Shown here piece by piece: positions 36,331 to 47,137 of a DNA stretch of 64,000 bases; the first letter of the stretch is position 1, and each line of letters starts with the position of its first letter. The DNA comes from Salinicoccus sediminis (lineage in GTDB: Bacteria > Bacillota > Bacilli > Staphylococcales > Salinicoccaceae), in NCBI RefSeq assembly GCF_000986795.1, contig NZ_LAYZ01000026.1, positions 1 through 64,000 on the forward strand, in the 5' to 3' direction. A program made the translations under genes and the position numbers. The notes under the pieces were generated by a model. It worked only from the letters and a program-made list of their open reading frames with translations, was not told where the DNA came from and did no database searches.

Positions 36331-36364
36331 AAGAAGCCGGGGGATCATGATCCCCCGGCTTCTT
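36331..36364. terminator. terminator between ATP-grasp and DoxX-like genes
   Basis: Perfect 34-base palindrome (two 17-base arms, no spacer) between convergent genes. Confidence 0.92.
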
Positions 36365-36397
36365 CGATTTTAACAGTATCCTTTTGAAAGGACATTG

Positions 36398-36748
36398 CTA
36401 CTTCTTAACATCTTCAAGCATATCGACCATCAGCTGCTGGAGCGGCAGACGTCCGAGCAGTGCCCATTTCGGATATTTTTCAAGGCCGAGTTTTTCCTGG
36501 TGGGTGTACATATAGATATTGGCAGGGAATACTGCCCACAGGAATTTCTGCATTCCGTTCAGCTGCCAGTTTCTGATTCTGCCGAGAAGCAGCAGTACTC
36601 CGAAAGCAAACTCCAGCAGGCCGGTGAAGTAGGCGGTGAATGTCTTAAAGGGTATGAAGCCGGGTGTGATGCCGGCAAATTTCCCGGGTTTCAGGAAGTG
36701 GGCGATTCCTGCAATCAAAAATACTGTGCCCATTATGATTCTTTTCAT
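36398..36748 (-). CDS. DoxX-like membrane protein
   Basis: 116 residues with about four hydrophobic segments. GIAHFLKPGKFAGITPGF and FTGLLEFAFGVLLLLGRIR fit the DoxX/DoxD-like small membrane protein group. AGGAGAG lies 8 bases upstream of the ATG on the reverse strand. Function unknown; members occur in redox-related settings. Confidence 0.78.
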   Translation of the reverse strand: MKRIIMGTVFLIAGIAHFLKPGKFAGITPGFIPFKTFTAYFTGLLEFAFGVLLLLGRIRNWQLNGMQKFLWAVFPANIYMYTHQEKLGLEKYPKWALLGRLPLQQLMVDMLEDVKK

Positions 36749-36807
36749 GATAATCTCTCCTGCTTAACTGTCTTTGTGCAACAGTATATGCCCAAAATCT
36801 GCACAAC

Positions 36808-36834
36808 ACAAACAAAAGACGCCTCTGTGGGAGA
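36808..36834 (-). terminator. probable terminator of xpt-pbuX
   Basis: On the reverse strand CGTCTC and GAGGCG can pair (with G-U wobble) around a short loop, followed by TTTTGTTTG. It lies just after the pbuX stop. The stem is weak. Confidence 0.5.
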
Positions 36835-36846
36835 CGCCCTGAAATA

Positions 36847-38767
<1,921 letters not shown>

Positions 38768-38786
38768 TTAAAACCATTCTTCCAAA

Positions 38787-38956
38787 TAAAAAATCCCAAA
38801 ACCACCGCGCATCCGAAGGATGAGCAACAGTTCCGGGATCAAAGGAGAATGTACACGGGTACATTCATATCCGTCCGTATTTTGCCCACCCATAGTCGGA
38901 ACATTTACGGTGTCCGGTAGAAACTTGCAGACCATATCACTGCTATTATATGAGTG
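38787..38956 (-). promoter_or_regulatory. guanine riboswitch of xpt-pbuX
   Basis: Reverse strand. The aptamer runs from 38956 to 38887: P1 is CACTCAT (38956-38950) with ATGGGTG (38893-38887), the core has GATATGG, GTTTCTACC (38924-38916), CCGTAAA and GACTATG (38897-38891). The specificity base in GACTATG is C (38895), which selects guanine rather than adenine. A terminator (38839-38793) with T run at 38793-38787 forms the off state. A small hairpin at 38848-38867 lies between. Confidence 0.95.
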
Positions 38957-38976
38957 CTTTAATTTAGAATAATACT

Positions 38977-39004
38977 ATTGTAACACCATTGACGAACTTT
39001 TCAA
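38977..39004 (-). promoter_or_regulatory. xpt-pbuX promoter
   Basis: Reverse strand: TTGAAA (39004-38999), 16-base spacer, TACAAT (38982-38977) with an upstream TG (extended -10). It places the start just before the aptamer. Confidence 0.7.
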
Positions 39005-39148
39005 CAGTATTATCAAATTAAGTTCATGTTTTAATGCGTTTTCATGAGGTCTGACAGAACAACTTTCGTGTTTTTGGAGTAGGACCTTATGAGATGATGA
39101 TTATTTTTAGTATAATGAAAGAACAACAAACAATGAGGAGGAACGGAT

Positions 39149-39547
39149 GTGTTCAAAGATCTGAAGGATTACTTCGCAAAGGCATTCCAGTTCAGGGGAC
39201 GCGCGACAAGAAAAGAATACTGGGTGCCGAACATTGTGCTCGGCCTGTCCGGTATCGGTCTCGCGGCAGTCAGGGCGCCCCAGCAGATGCAGAACGTCCT
39301 GGGCGCACTCATTTCGATACCAATGATATCCCTTACTTCAAGGCGGTACCAGGATGCCGGTGTTTCGGGCTGGTTCCAGCTGCCACAGCTGATGTCATTT
39401 CTCTTGATGCCGCTCGTTTTCATGAGCTTCATCAAAAGGGGAGCCAAAGCGGCGGTCATCACAGTCATCGCACTTTTCAACATTACAGGGTTCATATTGA
39501 CCCTCCTGCCAAGTGACGGGAACAACCGGTTCGGCAGACGGCCGTAA
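39149..39547 (+). CDS. DUF805 family membrane protein
   Basis: 132 residues with about four hydrophobic segments. FQFRGRATRKEYW, TSRRYQDAGVSGW and a C-terminal DGNNRFG are the DUF805 motifs. GTG start with GAGGAGG 7 bases upstream; TATAAT at 39111-39116 is a likely -10. Function unknown. Confidence 0.87.
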   Translation: MFKDLKDYFAKAFQFRGRATRKEYWVPNIVLGLSGIGLAAVRAPQQMQNVLGALISIPMISLTSRRYQDAGVSGWFQLPQLMSFLLMPLVFMSFIKRGAKAAVITVIALFNITGFILTLLPSDGNNRFGRRP

Positions 39548-39637
39548 AATTTTTACCGTATATTTACAAAAAAGTAGTGAAACCACTTACATTCCGTGCT
39601 ACAATTCCTTTAATAATTTATAGAAAGGGAGATTGTC

Positions 39638-39769
39638 ATGGATGCGACACTTGCAGATTTTCTCTTCCAGCTTGCCGGCCTGTCGGCAATCGGCGGCTTC
39701 GGCTATCTGATCTACAGGCTCAATCACAGCGGCGAAAAAGATGATGGACAGGTAAGGCAATACGAATAG
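39638..39769 (+). CDS. small membrane protein, 43 residues
   Basis: Starts MDATLADFLFQLAGL, has one hydrophobic helix (about 7-27) and a charged tail GEKDDGQVRQYE. AAAGGGAG precedes the ATG by 6 bases, and a terminator follows. The frame, ribosome site and terminator support a real gene. No family recognised. Confidence 0.65.
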   Translation: MDATLADFLFQLAGLSAIGGFGYLIYRLNHSGEKDDGQVRQYE

Positions 39770-39787
39770 AACCCATAGATGTTTCAG

Positions 39788-39822
39788 GCTGTCACCTCAT
39801 TATGGTGGCAGCTTTTATTTTC
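39788..39822 (+). terminator. terminator after the 43-residue ORF
   Basis: GCTGTCACC (39788-39796) and GGTGGCAGC (39804-39812) pair with one wobble, followed by TTTTATTTTC. Confidence 0.85.
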
Positions 39823-39901
39823 AAATGACGGCAAATTGAAAAATTTGAGAAAGTTGTATATCATAAATAGGTTAAACTTTTTATAAATAAGGACAGAAAG
39901 A

Positions 39902-40948
39902 GTGGGTATCGTGTTGAATTTTTTCAGACGCCAGTCGCGCAACCTGTTCCCGGGATATTTTGCGATGGTCATGGCGACCGGCGCATTGTCGCTTTCATGC
40001 TGGTATCTGGGGCTTCCCGTCGCTGCAGAAGCACTCATATACTTCAATCTATTCATATATGTAATCCTGCTCGCATTGAATATCATGCGGTTCACACTCA
40101 ATACGGGTGAATTCCTTTCCGATCTCGGGGACCACAGCAAGGGGCCGGGATTCTTCACACTGATTGCCGGCACCGAAGTGCTCGGCAGCCAGCTGGTGGT
40201 CATCAAGGGATTGTATGTGTGGGGGTTCATATTCTGGAGCGTGGCATTCTTCCTCTGGGCAATATTGATGTATACATTTTTCACTATCATCATCGTCAAA
40301 AAAGTGAAGCCGGTGATAGAAGAGGCAGTGAACGGCGGATGGCTGCTGGCAGTCGTCTCCACAGAGTCCATCGCTGTGCTCGGGACACTGGTCGCTTCCG
40401 GCATGGGGGCTTACAGCGACATCATACTGTTCATTTCACTCTGCCATTTTCTGCTCGGCTGCATGCTTTACCTGAACATCATCGCATTCATATTCTACAG
40501 GCTGATGTTCCTGAAAGTGGAGGCGATGTCGCTCGCACCGCCGTACTGGATCAACATGGGGGCACTGGCCATCACGACACTCGCCGGTTCCGTGCTCATA
40601 ATCTACGGCATGGATTCCGCACTGATCAGGGAGCTCGGGGTCTTCATCAAAGGCTTCACCCTGTTCTACTGGGTACTCGGAACATGGTGGATTCCGCTGC
40701 TCATCACACTCGGCATATGGCGGCATATTGTAAACCACTATCCGTTCACTTATGATCCCCAGATGTGGGGCATGGCCTTCCCGATTGCCATGTACACCGT
40801 CGGCACGACGAAACTCTCCCTCGCACTGGATCTCGGATTTCTGATGATCATTCCATACATCACGATATTCGCAGCCATCGGCGTGTGGCTCGCCATTCTC
40901 GCCGGAATGGTATTCAGCCTCACGAGAAGACAGTTGAGAAGGATGTAA
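39902..40948 (+). CDS. TDT/SLAC1 family transporter (TehA-like)
   Basis: 348-residue membrane protein with about ten hydrophobic segments. FPGYFAMVMATGALSLS, WLLAVVSTESIAVLGTL and VLGTWWIPLL are typical of the tellurite-resistance/dicarboxylate/anion channel family. Members move anions such as malate, sulfite or chloride. Start GTG at 39902 has AAGGA 8 bases upstream; GTG at 39911 is an alternative. Substrate unknown. Confidence 0.85.
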   Translation: MGIVLNFFRRQSRNLFPGYFAMVMATGALSLSCWYLGLPVAAEALIYFNLFIYVILLALNIMRFTLNTGEFLSDLGDHSKGPGFFTLIAGTEVLGSQLVVIKGLYVWGFIFWSVAFFLWAILMYTFFTIIIVKKVKPVIEEAVNGGWLLAVVSTESIAVLGTLVASGMGAYSDIILFISLCHFLLGCMLYLNIIAFIFYRLMFLKVEAMSLAPPYWINMGALAITTLAGSVLIIYGMDSALIRELGVFIKGFTLFYWVLGTWWIPLLITLGIWRHIVNHYPFTYDPQMWGMAFPIAMYTVGTTKLSLALDLGFLMIIPYITIFAAIGVWLAILAGMVFSLTRRQLRRM

Positions 40949-40981
40949 AAAGAGGGCGGCCCAAGTCGGGCCGCCCTCTTT
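40949..40981. terminator. terminator between TDT and DMT genes
   Basis: Perfect 14-bp stem (40949-40962 and 40968-40981) with an AAGTC loop, between convergent genes. Confidence 0.92.
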
Positions 40982-40983
40982 GT

Positions 40984-41907
40984 TCAGAACGCCTGAAGCA
41001 GTACGATGCCGGACAGGATCATGGTTACTCCGATGATCCTCCTCGCATCGATCGGGTTCTTATGGATGCCGAGGAGTCCGAAGTGGTCGATGAAGAGTCC
41101 CATCAGCATCTGTCCGAAGATGACGGTCATGAGTGTCAGCGTGGCACCGAGGTGCGGCATGAGGACGATGTTGGTCGTGACGTAGAGCGCACCGAGTATA
41201 CCACCGATGAAATGCCACGGCCGGATGCTGCCGCTCGTGCTGTCATATGTGACGAAGCGGATGTGTCTGGCAACGATCAGTGACAGTATGAGCAGTGCGG
41301 CGGTGCCGACGATGAAGGATACGAGGGATGCGAAAAAGAACGAATCCACTTCATGCCGGAGTGCGCTGTTTACAGCGGTCTGGATGGGCGGCATGGCACC
41401 TGTGAACAGGCCGAGTGCGAGCCAGATGTTCGATGATTCCGCTGCCAGACGTGCGCTTTTCTTCTTATAGTTCATGAAAATGATGCCGGCAATCATGATG
41501 ACGATGCCGAGCACCCTGAAAATGTTGATGGGTTGCACAGAGGCGTCAAACCAGCCGAACGTGTCGATCAGAAGGCCGATGACCATCTGTCCGGCCACCG
41601 TCATGATCACTGTAAGTGCCGCGCCGATCTTCGGCAGTAGCAGGACATTGCCGGTCAGGTAGATGACCCCCATCAGGCCGCCGACAAACCATATGTATGA
41701 AAAATCCTGGCTCGTCACGTATGACGGCGAAAGTTTTCCCGGGTTCGCAAAAAGGTTGAAGAGGACGAGCATGAGCGTGCCGACCAGAAAAGAATAGAAC
41801 GACGACAGGAAGACCGACCGGGTGAATACGGCCAGCCGGCTGTTGATGGAAGTCTGGACCGGGATGAGTGTGCCCGCAACGGCCCCGAGCAGAATCAGCA
41901 TTATCAA
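40984..41907 (-). CDS. DMT family transporter with two DUF606 (YdcZ) repeats
   Basis: 307 residues, about ten membrane helices formed by two similar halves. Compare VAGTLIPVQTSINSRLAVF with FTGAMPPIQTAVNSALRHEV, and GQMVIGLLIDTFGWF with GQMLMGLFIDHFGLLG. Each half is one DUF606 unit, so this is a fused form. The start is uncertain: the ribosome site AAAGGAG directly abuts an ATG at 41916, so TTG at 41907 (9-base spacing) is preferred, with ATG at 41901 possible. Likely a small-molecule exporter; substrate unknown. Confidence 0.82.
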   Translation of the reverse strand: MIMLILLGAVAGTLIPVQTSINSRLAVFTRSVFLSSFYSFLVGTLMLVLFNLFANPGKLSPSYVTSQDFSYIWFVGGLMGVIYLTGNVLLLPKIGAALTVIMTVAGQMVIGLLIDTFGWFDASVQPINIFRVLGIVIMIAGIIFMNYKKKSARLAAESSNIWLALGLFTGAMPPIQTAVNSALRHEVDSFFFASLVSFIVGTAALLILSLIVARHIRFVTYDSTSGSIRPWHFIGGILGALYVTTNIVLMPHLGATLTLMTVIFGQMLMGLFIDHFGLLGIHKNPIDARRIIGVTMILSGIVLLQAF

Positions 41908-42041
41908 ATCTTCCATCTCCTTTAAATTTTATCAGTATTAAGCCATTTTATACGAGAGGCGGAATATTGGCAACTCAGCCTTATTTAATATGCACGGTTC
42001 TAGTATACTGTAGGAATAAGAATCATTTGGAGGGAAAGCCC

Positions 42042-43208
42042 ATGACGATGGAAACGAAGAATCTTAAACAGTCCCTGATCGGCTGGCGGAGACATTTTCA
42101 CAGAAATCCGGAACTTTCATATAAAGAATATGAAACATCTGAATATATTGCAGAAGTGCTCGGGACATTCGACGGGATCGAAGTGTCGCGGCCGACGGAA
42201 ACGAGCGTTCTGGGAGTGCTCAGGGGGATGAAAACCGATGGCCCGGTGGTACTGCTCCGTGCGGATATCGATGCACTGCCGGTGAGTGAGGAGACGGGTG
42301 TGGAATATGCCTCATCTAACCCTGGCGTGATGCACGCATGCGGCCATGACGCTCACTCCGCGATGCTGCTCGGCGCGGCATGTGAACTCTCGCGCATGCG
42401 CGGTGAAATCGACGGGGAAATCCGCTTCGTCTTCCAGCACGCCGAGGAGGACTTTCCCGGCGGTGCCACTGAACTTGTCGATCTCGGCGTGGCAGATGGG
42501 GTGGATTATGCTTTCGCCCTCCATGTGTCCCCCGATTATGAAACGGGATATTTCGCTGTGAGGGAAGGTGCATTCTGTGCCGCGGCGGATGACTTCCGCA
42601 TCCGGATAACGGGCAGGGGCGGGCATGCCGCCAGCCCGGACACCGCAATCGATCCGATCATCACCGGATCCGAGTTCACGATGAGTCTGCAGACGGTTGT
42701 CTCACGCAAAATATCGCCGCACAAAGTGCCGGTCATCTCAGTCACCAATTTCCACGGCGGCGACGCAATGAACGTCATACCTGAACATGTTGAAATCGGC
42801 GGCACCGTCCGCTCGATAGATGAAGCGTCAAGAGTGCGGGCACGAGAGGAACTGGAACATGTATTAAAAGGGGTGACGGCGGCACACCGGGCGGAGTACA
42901 CCATAGACTGGGACATTGGGTACCCATCGGTCTTCAACAGGACGGAAGCGGTGGAAGTGACCCGCAACGCCGCCGGAAAGATATTCGGCACCGACAAGCT
43001 GATCGAAGTGGACCAGCCGATTTTCGGCACCGAGGATTTCTCTTCGTTTTCACAGGCGGTCCCTGCATCCATGCAGTTCATCGGGGTGCACAGCAAGGAG
43101 GCGGGGGGATCCTACCCGCTTCACCATCCCAGGTTCACTGTTGATGAGGAAGCACTCGAGAAAGGGGCACTTTATTTTGTTGAGATCGCGAGAAGTCTGG
43201 TAACCTGA
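42042..43208 (+). CDS. M20 family amidohydrolase (HipO-like)
   Basis: 388 residues. Metal-dependent amidohydrolase/carboxypeptidase: FHRNPELSYKEYETS, LLRADIDALPVSEETG, MHACGHDAHSAMLLGAA and FQHAEEDFPGGA carry the metal ligands; a dimerisation domain with GRGGHAASPDTAIDPI follows. It removes acyl groups from amino acids or similar amides. ATG at 42042 follows GGAGGG by 7 bases; a much longer upstream frame was rejected. Nitroreductase gene follows. Confidence 0.9.
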   Translation: MTMETKNLKQSLIGWRRHFHRNPELSYKEYETSEYIAEVLGTFDGIEVSRPTETSVLGVLRGMKTDGPVVLLRADIDALPVSEETGVEYASSNPGVMHACGHDAHSAMLLGAACELSRMRGEIDGEIRFVFQHAEEDFPGGATELVDLGVADGVDYAFALHVSPDYETGYFAVREGAFCAAADDFRIRITGRGGHAASPDTAIDPIITGSEFTMSLQTVVSRKISPHKVPVISVTNFHGGDAMNVIPEHVEIGGTVRSIDEASRVRAREELEHVLKGVTAAHRAEYTIDWDIGYPSVFNRTEAVEVTRNAAGKIFGTDKLIEVDQPIFGTEDFSSFSQAVPASMQFIGVHSKEAGGSYPLHHPRFTVDEEALEKGALYFVEIARSLVT

Positions 43209-43237
43209 GGTTAATAAAAAATTGAGGAGCAGTGATC

Positions 43238-43819
43238 ATGGACGTAACAGAAGCAATCAGAGGACGGCGCAGTCTGGGCAGAGTGAAGGACACGCCGGTT
43301 GAAAGAGAAAAGATAGAGGCGATGCTCGGGTCGGCGGTATGGGCGCCGAACCACCACCGTACGGAACCGTGGAAATTTTTCGTGCTGAGCGGGGAGGGCA
43401 GGAAACCACTGTCCCGTGTGCTCAAAGAGGCTGCCCGCGGCCGGGTGGACGATCCTGAGTCGGAGGAAGGAAAGAAGCGCATAGAGAAAATCAGCAAAAA
43501 GCCGTTCGCCGCTCCGACGGTGATCGCAGTCGTGCTGTCCCCGTCGGATAATCCGAAGGCAATCTACATAGAGGATGTCTGCGCGGTCGCAGCAGCGACC
43601 CAGAACATGCTGCTCACGGCGCATTCGCTCGGGCTCAGCGCCATCTGGCGGAGCGGTCCGATCTACAATACGCCCCCGGTGAAGGCGCACTTCGGTCTCC
43701 GGGAGGATGAGGAGATTCTGGGGCTCGTTTTCGTGGGTGAACCTGACATGGCAAAAGATAATGTCAAACGGGCCCCCTTTGATGAGAAGACGACATGGAT
43801 CGACAGTGATGATCAGTAA
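43238..43819 (+). CDS. nitroreductase family protein
   Basis: 193 residues. FMN-dependent oxidoreductase fold: RRSLGRVKDTPVEREKIEAM, APNHHRTEPWKFFVLSG, and TQNMLLTAHSLGLSAIWRSG are typical of the YdjA-like group. ATG at 43238 with GAGGAG 8 bases upstream. It may reduce nitro compounds or quinones; the natural substrate is unknown. 29 bases after the amidohydrolase. Confidence 0.88.
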   Translation: MDVTEAIRGRRSLGRVKDTPVEREKIEAMLGSAVWAPNHHRTEPWKFFVLSGEGRKPLSRVLKEAARGRVDDPESEEGKKRIEKISKKPFAAPTVIAVVLSPSDNPKAIYIEDVCAVAAATQNMLLTAHSLGLSAIWRSGPIYNTPPVKAHFGLREDEEILGLVFVGEPDMAKDNVKRAPFDEKTTWIDSDDQ

Positions 43820-43840
43820 GAACGGAGTGGAGGATTTTTT

Positions 43841-43996
43841 ATGAAAGTGGCAGCAGCAATCTGTTTTGGGATGGGGACACTCATCATGTTCGGTACACAG
43901 ACATTCCTGCCTGATGCACTGATAGTGCCCGGATATTTTGCCGTGTTCTTTCTATTCGTCGCCGGAATTTATATTACGTACGGCTCAGAATTATAA
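43841..43996 (+). CDS. small membrane protein, 51 residues
   Basis: Starts MKVAAAICFGMGTLIMFG, has two hydrophobic helices (about 3-18 and 27-46) and ends YITYGSEL. GGAGTGGAGG precedes the ATG, 21 bases after the nitroreductase stop. Followed after 27 bases by the RND gene, so all may be one operon. No family recognised. Confidence 0.65.
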   Translation: MKVAAAICFGMGTLIMFGTQTFLPDALIVPGYFAVFFLFVAGIYITYGSEL

Positions 43997-44023
43997 TAAA
44001 AGAAAATGGAATGGGGAAACTGG

Positions 44024-47000
44024 ATGGAGAAGCTTTATGAAATACTGCTGACGAGAAGTCTGTTGTTCATCATACTGATATTCACATTGTCGGTTTTGGG
44101 CGTCTATACATTTTTGACGATCGAGCAGCGTGAAATTCCCGAGACCGAAGTCAACCTTGTCAATGTCACGACGGCATGGCCGGGGGCGGACAAGGCGGAC
44201 GTGGAGACGAATGTCACGAATCTCATCGAATCGGAGATTTTCGGTGTGGAGGGGCTTGAGGATGTATCCTCGGTGTCTCAGGATGACGTGTCCGTCATCA
44301 CACTTCAGCTTGCGGACGGCAGCAATCCGGATGATGTACTGAATGACGTCAACAACGTCGTGGCCGGACTCGGCGGCGACCTGCCGGAAAATGCTGCAGA
44401 ACCGGAAGTGGAATCACTGAGCAACAACTTCCCGCTCCTAAGCTATCAGATCCACAGTGATGACAGGCAGAACCTGGACGGGGCAAGGAACGGCCTCGAG
44501 AAGCTGGAGCAGGAAGTATCACAGATGGACGGCGTCGACAGTGTCACGCTGAAAGGCTATGAAGACTATAAGTATGAGATCCAGCTGGACTGGGATGCCA
44601 TGGCTGAAAACCAGCTGAACCCGAATGAAATCATGAATGAGATCGAACTGTCGCTGAATCCGGTAATACTCGGTCAGGACACGGAAGGCGATGAGACCAT
44701 CCGCCTGTCATTCAAGGACCGGGAACCGGCCGAAGTCCTTGGGCAGGTGAGGGTCGGCGATGAAGACATACCTCTTGATGAGGTGGCTGAAGTTGCGGAA
44801 GTGCAGGATGTGCCTCGGGACATCGTGGAGTTTGAAGGGGCGCCGGCGGTTTCCTTCACTGTCTTCCTGGCACCGGGTGAAGATGTGCCTTCTGTGTCGG
44901 AAGAGGTCGAATCCGTCGTTGATGACGGATTTGGAGAACTCCCTGGAGATATAGCGGTGGATAACATCTCCTCCGAACGTGAGAATGTCGAAGATATATT
45001 CGTCGGACTCTATACATCACTCGCCATCGCACTGCTTGCAGTCATCGTCGGCACATCCCTCGGCCTGTCATGGTTCGGTTCCGTCACGGTGATGGTTACT
45101 GTGTTCCTGTCGGTGCTGATCGGGCTGGCGCCGATTCCGTGGATGGGTGTCGACCTCAACCAGATATCCGTCATCGGACTGATCATCGCACTCGGCATAC
45201 TGGTCGATGACTCGATTGTGGTCAACGACAACATAGAGCGGCGGTTTGCGGTCGGGGACAGGCGGATGGACGCCGTCTACAACGGCGTGAAGGAAGTCGC
45301 CCCGTCTGTCATCGCCTCCACGCTTGCAATCGTCTTTACATTTTCACCGCTGCTGCTCCTGTCCGGAGCGAACGGTGACTTCATCAAGGCGCTGCCGAGC
45401 ATACTGATATCGACGATGATCGTATCGACCGTGCTGGCACTGACATTCGTGCCGGCCGTCCGGTATCTGATCGTCAAAAAGAAGGTGCCGAAGCATCCCG
45501 GCCTGATCGGCAGGGCGTTCACATGGTGCAGTAATCTCTATGCGGACAGAATTCTGCCGAAGATCATAAAGCGTCCGCTGCTCGCATTTCTTGCGGTGCT
45601 CATCGTCGCTGTGCTTTCTGTCGGGCTGATCCGCTTCACGCCATTTGAATTTTTCCCCGAGGCGGACCGGTCGGAAGTGACCCTCGACCTGATATTCGAT
45701 GAAGGTCAGACGATCGAAAAGACGCATGAAGACGCGCAGGAGTTACTGTCCTATCTGACTGAGGAGATGGATCATGTGGAATCCGCTTCGTTATTCACGG
45801 GGGAGGGGCTGCCGAACCTGTTCGGTGCGTCACTTGAGCAGTCAGGGCCGAACACGGCACAGATTGCGCTTGAGATAGATAAAGAAAAGATGAGTGCATC
45901 AGAAACCATCGATGAATATCAGAGCAGGGTCCGTGAGGAATTCCCGGAGGCCACGATATTCATGGAAACGATCATCCAGGGGCCGCCGGCAAGTGCGCCG
46001 GTTACGGTCGAACTGTTCGAGGAGGATCTGGACACGCTGAACAATGAAGTGGACGCACTTACCGAGTTGCTTGAATCTAAGGGGGCCATCGTCACTTCCA
46101 ATATTGGCAGCCAGGTTCAGACCATGAATTACAGCATCGATTATGCGGCGCTTGAAGAGGAAGACGTGTCCGTCTCCCAGGTGAAGAATGAATTGAACAT
46201 GATCTCAGAGGGCATTCCGATCCAGGAGATCATCATGGACGGGGATTCGAGAGAGACGAATCTCAAGTATTCGGATGAATACACGATATATAACGTGGAC
46301 ATCGTCAAGCCGGGTGAGGGTGCGCCCGAGACGTATCCGCTGTCTGATTTCGTCAACATCGAAGAGACAAAAGACACGCCTTCCATCCAGCACAGCAACG
46401 GGGACCGGACGGCCGAACTCCAGGTGTACGCGGATGACGAGGAAATGGTGAATCAGACCATCGCAGACTTCGAAAAGGGACTCGGCGGTACGACAGAACT
46501 TACAGTCGGCGGTGAGTCATCGGATCAGACCGACTTCTTCGTCGAGATCGGGATTTTATTCTCAGTGATACTGGTGCTTGTGTATCTGGTCATCGCCATA
46601 GAATTCAACTCCATCGTCATGCCGCTCATCACAGTGTTCAGTATCTTCCTGGCATTCAGCGGCGGCATCATCGGACTCTTCGTCACCCAGACACCAATCA
46701 GCTTCCTCGGCATCATGGGGATGGTGTCACTGTCCGGAATTGTCGTCCGGAACGCCGTCGTACTGATCGACTTCATCGAAGCCAGGCGCAGAGCAGGGGA
46801 ATTCGATATCCATCAGGCGATCTTCGAAAGCGGCCGGGTAAGATTCAAACCGATCGCGCTGACAACATTCACCAGCATCATCGCACTCGTCCCCGTCGCG
46901 CTCTCCGGGGACGTGCTGTTCGAACCGCTCGCGGTGACTGTAATCGCAGGGCTCGCATTCTCGACAATACTGTCACTCATCGCGACACCGGCACTGTACT

Positions 47001-47032
47001 ATCTTTACTACCGCCTAAGATACAGAAAATAG
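44024..47032 (+). CDS. RND family efflux transporter (AcrB/SwrC-like)
   Basis: 1002 residues. Twelve membrane segments with two large extracytoplasmic loops after helices 1 and 7. The helix 4 motif GILVDDSIVVNDNIERR (paired Asp for proton transfer) and the second-half counterpart GIVVRNAVVLIDFIEARR are visible. The extracellular parts are strongly acidic. ATG at 44024 follows GGGG by 7 bases. No membrane-fusion protein gene adjoins it, as often in Gram-positives. Related SwrC exports surfactin and drugs; the cargo here is unknown. Confidence 0.9.
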   Translation: MEKLYEILLTRSLLFIILIFTLSVLGVYTFLTIEQREIPETEVNLVNVTTAWPGADKADVETNVTNLIESEIFGVEGLEDVSSVSQDDVSVITLQLADGSNPDDVLNDVNNVVAGLGGDLPENAAEPEVESLSNNFPLLSYQIHSDDRQNLDGARNGLEKLEQEVSQMDGVDSVTLKGYEDYKYEIQLDWDAMAENQLNPNEIMNEIELSLNPVILGQDTEGDETIRLSFKDREPAEVLGQVRVGDEDIPLDEVAEVAEVQDVPRDIVEFEGAPAVSFTVFLAPGEDVPSVSEEVESVVDDGFGELPGDIAVDNISSERENVEDIFVGLYTSLAIALLAVIVGTSLGLSWFGSVTVMVTVFLSVLIGLAPIPWMGVDLNQISVIGLIIALGILVDDSIVVNDNIERRFAVGDRRMDAVYNGVKEVAPSVIASTLAIVFTFSPLLLLSGANGDFIKALPSILISTMIVSTVLALTFVPAVRYLIVKKKVPKHPGLIGRAFTWCSNLYADRILPKIIKRPLLAFLAVLIVAVLSVGLIRFTPFEFFPEADRSEVTLDLIFDEGQTIEKTHEDAQELLSYLTEEMDHVESASLFTGEGLPNLFGASLEQSGPNTAQIALEIDKEKMSASETIDEYQSRVREEFPEATIFMETIIQGPPASAPVTVELFEEDLDTLNNEVDALTELLESKGAIVTSNIGSQVQTMNYSIDYAALEEEDVSVSQVKNELNMISEGIPIQEIIMDGDSRETNLKYSDEYTIYNVDIVKPGEGAPETYPLSDFVNIEETKDTPSIQHSNGDRTAELQVYADDEEMVNQTIADFEKGLGGTTELTVGGESSDQTDFFVEIGILFSVILVLVYLVIAIEFNSIVMPLITVFSIFLAFSGGIIGLFVTQTPISFLGIMGMVSLSGIVVRNAVVLIDFIEARRRAGEFDIHQAIFESGRVRFKPIALTTFTSIIALVPVALSGDVLFEPLAVTVIAGLAFSTILSLIATPALYYLYYRLRYRK

Positions 47033-47040
47033 ATGAAAGG

Positions 47041-47073
47041 ATAAGCCCTCCCGGCCGGGAGGGCTTATTTTTG
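47041..47073. terminator. terminator after the RND gene
   Basis: Perfect 14-bp palindrome (47041-47054 / 47055-47068) followed by TTTTTG. Confidence 0.9.
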
Positions 47074-47137
47074 TAGGAGCGGGGCGAGGGTGCAGGGTGG
47101 TCAATCCGGAACAGGGAATAAGCCGGCGTGAGAGCGG

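Noticed and set aside
41868-42041. 58-codon extension upstream of the M20 amidohydrolase
   Set aside because: It overlaps the divergent DMT gene and its ribosome site; the M20 fold begins after ATG 42042.
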